Source of the DNA: Aquilaria yunnanensis
Taxonomy: Eukaryota; Streptophyta; Magnoliopsida; Malvales; Thymelaeaceae
Assembly (NCBI GenBank): GCA_039654915.1
Contig: CM077597.1
Location: 79,486,001 to 79,550,000 of the forward strand
Reading direction: 5' to 3'
Length of the DNA stretch: 64,000 nucleotides
Shown here: one piece after another, positions 57,501 through 64,000 of the stretch
How the letters are laid out: every line of letters starts with the position of its first letter
Numbering within the stretch: position 1 is the first letter of the stretch
Position numbers and translations under genes: made by a program
The notes under the pieces: generated by a model
Databases searched by the model: none
What the model was told of the DNA's origin: nothing
What the model saw: the letters and a program-made list of their open reading frames with translations, nothing else

Positions 57501-60500
57501 ATGCAGAAATGCAAAAGTTATCAATGTGTAAGGGAGAAAATTAATCTTCAATTAAACTTTAATCCCAGCTAGTTGGGGCTGGCTGAATCAATCTTGTGTC
57601 TCCACCAAGGTATTCAAAGGTGAAAGGTGCATCTCAGGCACTTGTATTGCTTGAGGTGCAAGGGCTAGAAAGAGATCACTTGAGAGAAGTGAGGTGCTTC
57701 TTTTTGCCAAATTATAGGACAACGAAAAATAGATCCATGAGTACCTACCCAAGTTTGCGCATTTGAGCACTGTAATGCTTCTTAATACGTTCAGCACGTG
57801 CATCTGTAATCTTTCCATGGCGAGAGCAAGCATCCATGGCAACTACAGAATGCATGCAGTGGAAGGAAAGGACTTGAGCAAGATAACCCTATCAATAAAA
57901 ATTAGTCCAAGATTACAGGGAATTCTGATTGAATATAATTGTTAGCATAAACATACACAGGATTGAAAATCAAGGCCCCAGTACATTCCACCAGAAAAAC
58001 CAAGCACTAATTCTACACTTGGATGGTGGAGGCAATTATAGTAGCTAGAATTTGCAGGTTGAGGGTCAATCATTGCTGTAGATATTGATTCAGAGTCCAT
58101 AACCATTAGCAAAAAGTTGTACTTCCTAAAACAAGAAAAAATAAAACCTGCAACCCCATACCCATGGTCAACAGTGCTTCACATTCCATCACATAGACAT
58201 GGAAAAGCAAAAACCTCTAATATTCTGTGAATAAAACTCAAGTTAATTATTTTTGATGAACTGGAACTAGAAACTGGATTTCATTAGGGGAAAACCATTC
58301 TGAAAACGTTTGAACCTTAACTAGAATCCCAAAAACACATTTGAATTACCAAATATAACTTTTGTTCTTATCCAGTGGCCATGTTCCATGTAGTAAATGC
58401 TGATTTCACAATATCAATCTTGTGATGGAACATGACTACAGCAAGTGTATCATTCTCATGATACCTTTCCATACAAGGCTCTCCTATTTCTTTGCCTTCA
58501 AAACAATAGCAAAGGTGACCATGGAAGCACCACTGTCCAGTAACAAGTGAACTATTAAAGAGCACCAGGGCCATGCAAAGCCATGTACCCAGAGGAAAAA
58601 ATAAATACAAAAAGAAAAGAAAAAAAAAAAACAAAAACCAAAAAAACCTACATGAAGTCTTTTACCAATGTCCTTGTAACGGAGTCTTCCAGCCACCCAA
58701 AATCCAGGGGCTTTCATGATCCACAACTGTGACTCAATAACCAGCCCCGAAAACAGTTCACTTATCCCGTAGATCACCATAACGTTTTCCCATGAGACAC
58801 TTGTTATATTTTGTATCATATCTGACCTACCTTTCCTGATAGGGGCTCCCAATTAAGAAAGTGATAGGCAACTATATGCTGATGTATTAAGCAAGGTCGG
58901 CAAACTATGAATGTGAGATTTAGTGATGAAAGAAAACTAGCTTTCTTTACCATAACTTGCCGCCTTTCTCAAGTAAATCCCATCAAAAGTAATGTATGAA
59001 GTCAAAGGGCTTTCACTTGGTTTTCATTTACAACAATCTACAAGTGACATGTGAAGCATCAAGAAGAAGAAGCAGAATACAGGGAAAAAGCCATACATAA
59101 TGTCTAAATTCACGAAGCTATCACTTGGTTTTCATTTACAACAAGCAACACGTGAAATGTGAAACATCAACAAGAAGAATAAGAAGAAGAGGCATACCTG
59201 ACCAGCACCAACATCGATAATAGTGTGAGGCCCCACCCTATTTGCAACTGAGCTGACAACAGCAGAAAGAATTTCTATCTGTTTATAATAACAATCACTG
59301 GATAAGAGAAGAGGAGCAGAAGGATACTCGGTGGTATGAACAGCTCAAAGAATCATGTGATCTCATACACTTTCATTTTGTTGACGACGACAGAATAAAC
59401 TCTGTTCAGGAACAGTAAAAGACTACTTGCCAATTCATACAACCATGGAGAAATAAGGAATATGAGGGGTTTTTTTTTTTTGTTGAGGGGGTGTTTGTTG
59501 CTACTTAGTAGTTTTTTTTATCAGGGGGAAATACAGATCCAAAATTAAACATAACTCAATGATAATAGTTAGCTCATGAAAAGGCTGGCTTATGAGCTGT
59601 AGGTACAAGAAAAGTAGAAAAGACTGATTTACCATTATTCACATCTTTTCTGGGGCTCTCTAGGATGATGATGTCAAAGACAAAGCATGAAAAATCTCCC
59701 CCAATCTTAGGATGTTTTAAGGCGATGATTTACATATTAGGCCACTCATGTATTCTTTGAACTCTTCACTAATAGTTTGTACAGTAGTCATTTTTATGTG
59801 TCTGAGAAGCCTAGTACTAGGTGTTTTTCTAAGGGGCTTGCTCTAGGCCTACTATTGAACCTCCAAAACTTCTGTTGTTGGGAATACATTGGCAGTATTT
59901 CTGCCAACTTCATCTAGCTCCTTTTGAACTAAGGCTTCAAAGCTAGTATAAAAACTCTAAAATGCAATTGAGTCACAAGTACATGACTGCAACTACTATT
60001 TGCAACAACCATATAACAACTCCACAACTTGTTGCCAACCACAACTGGCTCACTCTAGGAGCCCATATAAAGGACAATAATGCTCGGGTATTCAGTAAAA
60101 GGTTACTGGCTTCCAAAGAACAGAGCGTCACTACTGCAGTGCCTAGAAACTCATATGTAAACTCCTTTACCAAGGAGCATTTTCAATCGGTTATCTTACT
60201 AATTTTAACTCTTAGCTCATCAAAGCTCCAAGCAAAGTTTATATTCCCTCCTATTTGTTTAACTTGACCCTTAGTTCAAAACTCACCACATATAGCTAGA
60301 CCTTGCATCAATATCAATTAATCAGCTGAATTCTTTTTGTTTATACTCCCTCTTATTGGTTTAACTTGACCCTTAAGTTCTCAATTGCAATTTACCATTA
60401 ATGTGTGTCCACTCATTCAAGGCAGCATTATCAATCTCCCCTACATTCATTTTGTTGTGAAATACCAAACTGTGTTTGATGTTCTAAGACCTTTGTGTAC

Positions 60501-61614
60501 GAAGACCATGTTCTCTTTCCAACTTCTTAAAAGCTCAAAAATCTAACTTCCCCTTTGCTTAAAATGGAAATTGATTAAAAAAATACCAAAAATGGAGATT
60601 CTAGGGGAGTTATTTTAACAGAATATAAATTCTCAAATTGAATCAAATGAAGCATTTTGTACAAGCTAGAATGCCTGAAACATAATGCAATCGTGGTGCA
60701 ACATATAATTCAAGAAATGAGTTAAAAACCACCTCATGCTTTTTCTTTGAATTCATGCCTTGGGAAAGGACACTACTGAGCGTAATCCGGTTAGAGTCCC
60801 CAAGCACCTGAAAATCAGAATGATTAGAAATTTCAATATTTTCATAACATTACTCCCAGACCAAAAATGAAAATAAAGAAAAAATCAATACTAATAATAA
60901 CAGCTGTCTGTGTGCTTCATTCAAGAGGTAGAGTTCTGGTAATAAAAAGTTACCACCACTTTTCTGTTAAGGACTTAATCCCAGAAAAATGTGAAATACG
61001 AATAAGAAGACCATTTCTGAATGCCTACAGAATACTCCACTCTAAGAGAGAAGGAGAGACATTACTGCAAGGCTTGAAGAATAGAACGAGATTAGAGCAA
61101 AGTAAGTACTAGTTTCAAGTCCACCTGCTCTCGAAGAAATGCAAGAGACCTCAAGGCGATGACAAATTCTTTCAACGAAGTAGGCCAATGCTCCTAGGTA
61201 ACAAGTTAAGCAGCCCCCACTAAGTTCAAAAACCAGAATCATAGAATCCCAAAAGCAGATAAATCCCGGAACAAAATTACTTGGACCACTGCAGAAGGAA
61301 TTAACAGAAGATTTTCCACCGGTTCCTTGCGCAAGCATTCGATCCACTCCTTATCAAGACCCTCCCAAAGCCGATCCTGAAAATTCCATTCCAACTCAAA
61401 AGTTCAGTAAGAATAAGGACAATACTGAAACAACAGCCCAAGAAACTAGTACAGTGACCTTGAAGAAATTGACGACATGAGCGTTGATGAGGAAAAAGTA
61501 AGGTCTTATGAAATCGGCTATCGCTTTAATCCAATCCAGCGTTTGCGCCGCCGAATCGCATGAATACTTGCACGCCTGGGCCATGTGTCGATAAGAATAC
61601 GAACATAGCGCCAA
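35735..61614 (-). CDS. METTL25/RRNAD1-like methyltransferase-fold gene, 12 exons
   Basis: Coding exons in order: 61,614-61,459; 61,376-61,281; 61,193-61,125; 60,807-60,733; 59,278-59,198; 57,888-57,749; 57,270-57,037; 55,978-55,804; 52,639-52,556; 37,256-37,058; 36,227-36,031; 35,929-35,735. All introns have GT-AG ends by my reading, and the exons total 1,701 bases, an open frame of 566 codons plus stop. Family signatures: [24 protein letters not shown] and [12 protein letters not shown] at the start; a Rossmann motif [48 protein letters not shown]; and [16 protein letters not shown] near the end. These define the METTL25/RRNAD1 family of predicted SAM-dependent methyltransferases, whose plant substrates are not established. 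The exon structure is a manual prediction. Confidence 0.85.
36031..36227 (-). CDS. METTL25-like exon 11
   Basis: TTGCAG|GTT ... GCT|GTATGT, 197 bases; includes [12 protein letters not shown] and IWEEFEPYA. Confidence 0.8.
37058..37256 (-). CDS. METTL25-like exon 10, first exon after the TE-filled intron
   Basis: TTTGAAG|GTA ... CAAG|GTATCT, 199 bases, starting VLCRYFPDV and including [16 protein letters not shown]. It continues the frame of exon 9 exactly, which shows the two belong to one gene despite 15.3 kb between them. Confidence 0.85.
37799..38769. repeat. Long inverted repeat (arms 415 and 383 bp, spacer 173 bp)
   Basis: Arm 1 is 37,799-38,213 and arm 2 is 38,387-38,769, reverse complements with only scattered mismatches and small indels. 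Each arm starts at its outer end with the LTR terminus (tgttgacaccc; on the right, inverted, tattgacaccc). Both arms encode the same short frame ([18 protein letters not shown]) in opposite directions, which confirms the symmetry. A transcript through it would fold into a long hairpin. Confidence 0.9.
38770..38785 (-). other. Inverted Ogre-type polypurine tract
   Basis: gctacccccctttgc is the reverse complement of the PPT at 11,281. The bases beyond (catgcctcatgggacatgat and ggcattaagaaccttctcgccgcc-like sequence) continue the match to 11,195-11,280. Confidence 0.75.
38880..39365 (-). repeat. Inverted copy of the 3'-UTR hairpin array, about 70-bp period, 6-7 copies
   Basis: Units contain tacctctacgacaggaac, then tctcctatcgtc, and ttgaggttaaggag followed by ctttcctta. 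These are the same two hairpin elements as array B (10,625-11,190) but diverged and in opposite orientation. Confidence 0.85.
39366..40433 (+). repeat. Ogre-type LTR body (left part)
   Basis: CTATAAATAG at 39,407-39,416 is a candidate LTR TATA. A CT/GC-rich block (39,480-39,960) is followed by the splice-like tataattctcttttaa and tcactaac phrases and the T-rich blocks that match the LTR at 12,400-14,100. A 123-codon Pro/Ser-rich frame at 39,586-39,957 is compositional and I do not call it a gene. Confidence 0.7.
40434..40438 (+). other. Left target-site duplication of the Gypsy element
   Basis: TAAAC, repeated exactly at 51,387-51,391. Confidence 0.9.
40439..43374 (+). repeat. Gypsy 5' LTR (2,936 bp)
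   Basis: TGTAATGCCC ... GGGCACGACA. It contains an internal tandem duplication of about 158 bp (around 40,810-40,967 and 40,968-41,125), present in both LTRs. A minus-strand 83-codon frame at 43,011-43,262 is repeated in the 3' LTR and is not a gene. Confidence 0.95.
43378..43389 (+). other. Gypsy primer-binding site
   Basis: TGGTATCAGAGC, complementary to initiator tRNA-Met, three bases after the LTR end. Confidence 0.92.
43477..48315 (+). CDS. Gypsy gag-pol polyprotein
   Basis: An uninterrupted frame of 1,612 residues; the natural start is probably ATG 43,522 (MRTRNTNRG), 15 codons in. In order: a coiled-coil-like gag start; retrotransposon gag ([20 protein letters not shown]); zinc knuckle [14 protein letters not shown] (about 446); protease LFDTGAS (about 561); RT with [12 protein letters not shown] (about 888); RNase [15 protein letters not shown] (about 1,037); integrase with a His-Cys zinc motif ([11 protein letters not shown]...CMTCQQVK) and catalytic residues in [17 protein letters not shown] and DGQTERTIQ. 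All catalytic residues I can check are present. The frame ends early by a shift, leaving the chromodomain-like tail out of frame. Confidence 0.95.
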   Translation: MNIEQLCALLVVNSRMRTRNTNRGRNENETSHQGNENAGFVPEAQVRPSELIRANVTEPNIDAQERREARMEAMMEAMQANMAQLAASMQILARGQAQVPEPTGQQREPPIRRRPGKEPILDDQASENGDDEDEERRNPRARRIRSEIRQELREEEEESPDAEELDIEDIDGLAQLTVTTGTVRAQRGRPNMDNSGGLREGQLEGFLALRPPTFKGSCNPDEAEFWLNQIEKIFERMEVSSSQKVLLATFRLEGNAELWWRAAHRTYASKNTRQPAQSRRAMRWAKFKQVFRQQYFSEALKDQKQVEFDLLEQKELSVLEYEQRFSNLIRYAPQYDDREDLKAKRFLRGLRPELRQILRAIGAHKYYDIVQRAMALEQEFREQAMNGPGSTSGMQKFSKKRGRESLAYEPRKGNKREKTAFPYGPQCETCGKFHGQKPCYRLTSGCLKCGAQDHWVKDCPVKGEDQRTLGGFNNRWAQRQLPIRRRNIPSPPQRRDQDKARKGQPQATGRIFQIETTTKAREDLEVNRAEEDEEEIDQAKLVRKTLKGTIFINGYEVSVLFDTGASLSIVSSKLVKDINLEVCNTDKMYLVKTAGNEVMITYHMVKDCMLKLGELELRADLMVLDTNGYDIILGMNWLSANRVVIDCHARQLYLPGHKPQSLEKSPGLVPDFQLKVVEHKPLLIKGEYLGLNGTEVEIELGKIPIVRGFPEVFPIDLPGLPPAREVEFEIKLVPGAAPASIAPYRMAIPEMMELKKQLDELLEKGFIRPSTSPWGAPVLFVKKKDGTLRLCIDYRKLNALTIKNKYPLPRIEDLFDQLKGAKVFSKIDLRSGYFQLKVREEDVPKTAFRTRYGHFEYTVMPFGLTNAPAFFMDLMQRVFKAHLDHFVVVFIDDILVYSKDEEAHKEYLRVVLSLLKEHELYGKLSKCQFWAKKIGFLGHVINEHGLAVDPEKIKAVLEWKQPQTVRDIRSFLGLAGYYRRFVPKFSVLAAPLTQLTRKDQKFEWSEQCEASFRELKERLTTAPILVLPDPTKEYIVYTDASRVGLGCVLMQGKQAIAYGSRQLRPHEKNYPVHDLELAAVIFALKQWRHYLLGGRFQVFTDHKSLRYLFTQKDLNMRQRRWLEYLKDFECIIEYTAGKANVVADALSRKYTGILKATGEPIEAEVLSVSELAQDWDKWEMDQVKVLTIRPEWKDLIQEAQLQDEEILRISGKKQGKLYQGFSFKAGILYFQDRIYVTNKDGIRQQILEEAHSSLMSMHPGAQKMYKDLKSHFWWPYMKQEIGASVAKCMTCQQVKVEHQRPGGKLQSLPIPERKWGSISMDFVVGLPLTRIKCNTIWVIVDRLTKATHFLPINLTDSLEKLAQLYVKEIVRLHGVPDDIVSDRDPRFVSRFWKSLHHALGTKLKFSSAYHPQTDGQTERTIQTLEDMLRCCVIDFQGEWDKHLPLVEFSYNNSHHSVIGMAPYEALYGRRCITPHCWHEPGDKLEIGPELIRETTGKIKQIQERIKTANNRQESYANLKKRRDLEFQVGDQVWLKVSPMKGVMRFGKRGKLAPRYVGPYLILARVGNVAYKLELPPELGHVHDTFHVSLLKKCVSDPKQLTLGSSEVSGYRW
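48270..48437 (+). pseudogene. Out-of-frame chromodomain-like tail of the Gypsy polyprotein
   Basis: In another frame this stretch reads [20 protein letters not shown], then [12 protein letters not shown] and NYPDTFP, the usual end of chromovirus integrases. The main frame stops at 48,313-48,315, so a small indel near 48,265-48,280 separates the two. Either one copy is damaged or expression needs frameshifting; the rest of the element being intact makes a family-wide trait possible. Confidence 0.75.
48434..48447 (+). other. Gypsy polypurine tract
   Basis: aaggaggggag just before the 3' LTR start at 48,450. Confidence 0.85.
48450..51386 (+). repeat. Gypsy 3' LTR (2,937 bp)
   Basis: Almost identical to the 5' LTR. 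Differences I noted include cttaatcaga for cttaatcgga, ggcccttagg for ggcccctagg, and one extra A in ggttaaatttg. Confidence 0.95.
51387..51391 (+). other. Right target-site duplication of the Gypsy element
   Basis: TAAAC, matching 40,434-40,438. Confidence 0.9.
51392..52370 (+). repeat. Ogre-type LTR body (right part), 75-100-bp tandem repeats, about 10 copies
   Basis: Repeated gtggatggctaaacgcccca, then ctttctttatttatttactt and tctgcatttatttactttat. The other Ogre-type LTR has only one or two such units (about 14,030-14,150), so the array expanded here. Hydrophobic Phe/Leu/Tyr-rich frames across it are artefacts. The homology stops near 52,330; the true edge is unclear. Confidence 0.75.
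52556..52639 (-). CDS. METTL25-like exon 9, last exon before the 15.3-kb TE-filled intron
   Basis: CCTCAG|AGT ... ATG|GTATGC, 28 codons: [20 protein letters not shown], then AFRAAFQM. Its upstream intron holds a MULE-like element and a hAT MITE. Confidence 0.85.
53220..54650. mobile_element. MULE-like element with long inverted termini and GC-rich cargo
   Basis: ggttaaattgcaagat on the left and, inverted, ggctaaattgcacgat on the right begin inverted termini of about 220-270 bp (53,220-53,485 and 54,425-54,650) sharing phrases such as ttagcccctgaactcatgca. Between them is GC-rich sequence (53,500-53,990) unlike the surroundings, plus another open stretch (54,225-54,500). Long TIRs with gene-like cargo are typical of Pack-MULEs. 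I see no transposase and no clear 9-bp TSD. The 178- and 122-codon frames in the cargo have no recognisable family. It lies in intron 8 of the METTL25-like gene. Confidence 0.6.
55105..55758. mobile_element. hAT-type MITE, 654 bp
   Basis: Flanked by an exact 8-bp duplication GTCAAACA (55,097-55,104 and 55,759-55,766), the hallmark of hAT insertion. Ends are inverted: caaggttttgaaaagcg and, reversed, caaggttattaaaagcg. The inner termini are rich in aaagcgc. No transposase. It lies in intron 8 of the METTL25-like gene. Confidence 0.85.
55804..55978 (-). CDS. METTL25-like exon 8
   Basis: TTATCAG|ATCC ... TGTCAG|GTATGT, 175 bases, including [17 protein letters not shown]. Confidence 0.85.
56022..56041. 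repeat. (CA)n microsatellite
   Basis: A CA dinucleotide run in intron 7 of the METTL25-like gene. Confidence 0.8.
57037..57270 (-). CDS. METTL25-like exon 7
   Basis: TGTCAG|ATTAGG ... CTGAA|GTGAGT, 234 bases, including [14 protein letters not shown]. Confidence 0.85.
57600..57715. repeat. Possible decayed MITE end
   Basis: ccaaggtattcaaaggtg followed by aggtgcatctcaggcac resembles the ends of the two hAT MITEs in this window. I find no matching second end. It lies in intron 6 of the METTL25-like gene. Confidence 0.3.
57749..57888 (-). CDS. METTL25-like exon 6
   Basis: TTGATAG|GGT ... CTTGG|GTAGGT, 140 bases ([11 protein letters not shown]...[11 protein letters not shown]). It ends in phase 2 and joins LG to the next exon. 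Confidence 0.8.
57889..59197 (-). other. METTL25-like intron 5
   Basis: AT-rich intron. It contains a 122-codon minus-strand frame (58,484-58,852) without recognisable similarity. Confidence 0.7.
59198..59278 (-). CDS. METTL25-like exon 5 (SAM motif I)
   Basis: AACAG|ATA ... CAG|GTATGCC, 27 codons ending IIDVGAGQ, the first half of the SAM-binding glycine loop. Confidence 0.85.
59279..60732 (-). other. METTL25-like intron 4
   Basis: A 1.45-kb AT-rich intron with no recognised gene or element. A plus-strand 101-codon frame (59,962-60,267) looks random. Confidence 0.7.
60733..60807 (-). CDS. METTL25-like exon 4
   Basis: TTTTCAG|GTG ... GAG|GTGGTT, 25 codons ending in GMNSKKKHE, the basic block before the SAM-binding region. 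Confidence 0.8.
61125..61193 (-). CDS. METTL25-like exon 3
   Basis: CTAG|GAG ... CAG|GTGGAC, 23 codons ([10 protein letters not shown]...LAFLREQ). Phase 0. Confidence 0.8.
61281..61376 (-). CDS. METTL25-like exon 2
   Basis: TTTTCAG|GAT ... CAA|GTAATT, 32 codons: [19 protein letters not shown] followed by [11 protein letters not shown]. Phase 0 at both ends. Confidence 0.85.
61459..61614 (-). CDS. METTL25-like exon 1
   Basis: Starts at ATG 61,614 (another in-frame ATG lies 10 codons on) and ends AAG|GTCACT, phase 0. Encodes the conserved DWIKAIADF and [10 protein letters not shown] block. Confidence 0.75.
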
Positions 61615-61714
61615 TCGGGTTTAGGGTTCCGACCAAAGCAGCTCTCCTGTAACAGGCTACATTTGGAAGGATCAGTGTAGCAGCAGACAACTGTCTTTAT
61701 CAACCCGCTCTTGC

Positions 61715-63180
61715 GAGTGGACTAAACATCGGAAATCACTCGACCGACGGACGGAGGAGAATTTTTGTTGGATAAAATGGACCATCAGTCCCAATATTTT
61801 ATTTATATTTCAAGTTGGTCCTCAGCCTCCATTATATGTCATATTGGTCCCCAATCTGACGAACTCAAACTCGATAATACGTTGCACTTGGTCCTTAACC
61901 CTTTATGACGCTAAGTTGACACAAAAATCTAATACCTCTGTTCCATGTTCTTTACACCATTTAACTTTTTCACATTGTTTGACTTAAATTTATTCATATT
62001 AGTATTTATTAGAAAAAAATTAAAAATATATATATTTAGAAGCTATGTGTCTTAATTTATCATTCTTATATAAAAGTTCTTTATTTATATACTAAAATAT
62101 TAAAAATAAAAAATCAAGATTAATTGCTGAAAAGTGAATGATGCAAAGAATATGGAAAGGGGGGAGTAATTTATAAAAAAAATAATAGTTTAAATAGTCT
62201 ATTCACAATAAAAAATTTATAATGTTGTTTGAAATTGTTGGAAGACAATAACCAAATAATTTGAATTCATTAACTCTCACATAACTATGTGAAAATCAAC
62301 TTCTTAATTTTAATTTAAACGGCTTGTTTAATGTCATTTCATAAATTCCATTTGTTGTAGTATAATTTTTTCAAAGTTAGTAAATCATCTAACTTTTAAC
62401 TTTTTCTCTCTGTAAATTATATCTTTTTGTCAACTCAGTTTACATAAATCTTCTTACACATCTCTTTATCAAAACCATGTAACAAGGTAATTAATGTGTA
62501 AAACTAAATGTTACCCCCAACGTGAGTATAGGTTTTTTTTTTTGTACTCAAAAGTAAATATAGAGAAAATAGAGAATAGAAAAAATAAGGTAAAAGTGAG
62601 GATGTCCAAGTCATGAGCTTGAGAAACACATTCTCAAGGAGCAATGACAATCAAACAACAAGTAAATTTCTCCACTATAGTTGAGATTTGATGATGCAAA
62701 CTTACCAACATCTTCTTGATAGTAATTAGGCTACAAAGAGTCGCAGTGGACTAGGAGTGATCTGATAAAATAACAATTACCTATAGATTTAACCAAAGAG
62801 CTAGATTAACTGTACCAATGATTGAGGTAAGTTCAAATTCAATAGTTGAATAACACTGATTAATTAGTTGTCCTCTTATTGAAAGGGTGTGTCACAAGTA
62901 TCCATCCAGCACTATGCCATTTGCACCAAGGTGAGAAAACGTATGCCAAACACAATAAGTTATAATTATAGTAGTATGTTGATTAATATTGGTTCCTAAG
63001 CAATTACCCCAAAAATGGCATAGAGGGTTTGGTGGATTATAAGGAAAATTGGAGTCAATACCTTGCCATAACTAATTGTTGAAGCAAAGCATCCCTTATG
63101 GCAATAATGGAGGAATAGTAAAAAGAAACATTGCAGATGACACATTCACTTTATCATAACAAAATAGACAGAGGTTAAAG
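61715..63180. other. Upstream region of the METTL25-like gene and intergenic DNA
   Basis: No gene seen. 61,760-61,900 contains phrases such as agttggtcctcagcctcc and cttggtccttaaccc that are common in decayed MULE termini, but no paired end was found. Confidence 0.5.
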
Positions 63181-63181
63181 A

Positions 63182-63493
63182 CTAAGAAAGCAACCCAATT
63201 AAACTGTTATATCGTGAACTAGCTAGGATGGAGATCAGCCAAGATCCAAATGAGAAATGTTCAGTAAATTGTAGTTTGTTGCAAAATTTGTCCCAAACAT
63301 CGCTAGAGCCTAAACTTTCCCAAAAGAGATGGTGTAAAGTTTTTGGTTCAGAATGAGAACGTAAACGCAACGGAATATAAATGTCATAACTTTTAGCTAA
63401 ATTATCAACTGTGGGAATGACATCAACTAAATATTTCCAAATAAACACTTTAAATTTATGGATAACATTATAGGTCCATAATTTTTTTACCAC
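63182..63493 (-). pseudogene. LINE-type reverse transcriptase remnant (zf-RVT region)
   Basis: A 103-codon frame with VIHKFKVFIWKYLVDVIPTV, then DNLAKS, and TLHHLFWESLGSSDVW. This matches the pattern of the zinc-binding region after the RT domain of plant LINEs (K-FxWK---D-IPT-DNL, then HLFWxC...VW). The usual Cys in HLFWEC is Ser-Leu here and other cysteines are missing. The frame is closed upstream, so this is a decayed fragment. Confidence 0.6.
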
Positions 63494-64000
63494 TAAAGTA
63501 GAGTCTGGGTTCTAAGAAAAAATAAAGAGCCCCACTTTGTGGTCCATGAGGGAGCACATATTTGTAGAATTTCCTATGAGTAGCCAAACTTGGCAATGAA
63601 AAGACCCTTTTTGTGTAATGTAATGTATTTTACATTTTGGTTCTAGTTTTTTTGAAAAAAATTAAGTGTGGTACTGCCATGCTTATAAATATTTGTTAAA
63701 GTTTAAAATGGAACCGAAGTGACTCAAGCGTAATACATTTGCTAGCAGTAGGCTAGACAACTAGGCATATGCATGCAACATGGTTTATTGCACTACAACC
63801 AACCTTATGGAATAAGAACAAGTCTCATAGAATAGGAAAAGTATAAGGATTAAATTCTTGCTAAAAAAAGCCATAGATCCTTGGGACTTACCCCAAATTA
63901 GGGTAAGATAGGCCCCAGGGGCAAATGTTCCCACACTTTTGATTCTATAATAACTATTGCAGGAATCAAACAAATCTGGAGTTTGCTATGAGGTAAATGA
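63494..64000. other. Intergenic, nothing recognised
   Basis: AT-rich sequence; may continue the decayed LINE but no motif is clear. Confidence 0.4.

Noticed and set aside
58368..58852. 122-codon minus-strand frame as an extra exon or gene
   Set aside because: Lies within METTL25-like intron 5; exons 5 and 6 join in phase without it, and the sequence has no recognisable family.

Overview
This is plant nuclear DNA, most likely from a eudicot. The evidence is intron-bearing plant genes (an F-box/DUF295 protein, an O-fucosyltransferase-like protein, a METTL25/RRNAD1-type protein) set in AT-rich DNA full of plant LTR retrotransposons. I cannot name the species.

Layout. (1) 1-15,087: a giant non-autonomous LTR element of Ogre/Tat type on the plus strand. 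The window opens inside its 5' LTR; PBS at 940, polypurine tract at 11,283, 3' LTR 11,296-15,087. Its 10.4-kb interior shows no gag-pol. Instead it carries three tandem 549-bp genes for small basic cysteine-rich proteins that resemble the nucleic-acid-binding/silencing-suppressor proteins of carlaviruses, plus an intronless LOG-like (lysine-decarboxylase-like) gene. Three of these four genes have closely similar TATA regions. About 2.1 kb of hairpin-forming tandem repeats follow. (2) 15,088-23,345: a minus-strand Copia element (Angela/Tork-like) with four in-frame stops. The Ogre-type element appears to have inserted into its 3' LTR. (3) 23,346-31,400: AT-rich DNA with an intact F-box gene (29,670-30,809), an internally deleted F-box copy that still encodes a 42-residue in-frame fusion, a third F-box scrap, and a hAT-type MITE. 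(4) 32,421-34,960: an O-fucosyltransferase-like gene with a likely 5'-UTR intron. (5) 35,735-61,614: one minus-strand METTL25/RRNAD1-like gene whose twelve exons join into a 566-codon frame. Its 15.3-kb ninth intron holds a rearranged Ogre-type LTR segment with a 0.4-kb-arm inverted repeat, into which a very young, nearly intact Tekay/Del-like Gypsy element has inserted (TSD TAAAC). Its eighth intron holds a MULE-like element with GC-rich cargo and a hAT MITE with a perfect 8-bp TSD. (6) 61,715-64,000: intergenic DNA with a decayed LINE fragment.

The strongest candidate for something undescribed is the cargo of the first element: three diverged but indel-free virus-like Cys-rich genes and a LOG-like gene, kept open inside a retrotransposon whose LTRs are almost identical. 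The copies differ at roughly 50 of 182 residues while the LTRs differ at well under 1 percent. The gene set therefore predates the last transposition and has probably been maintained through several rounds. Host-defence suppression or growth modulation by the element is a hypothesis, not something the sequence proves.
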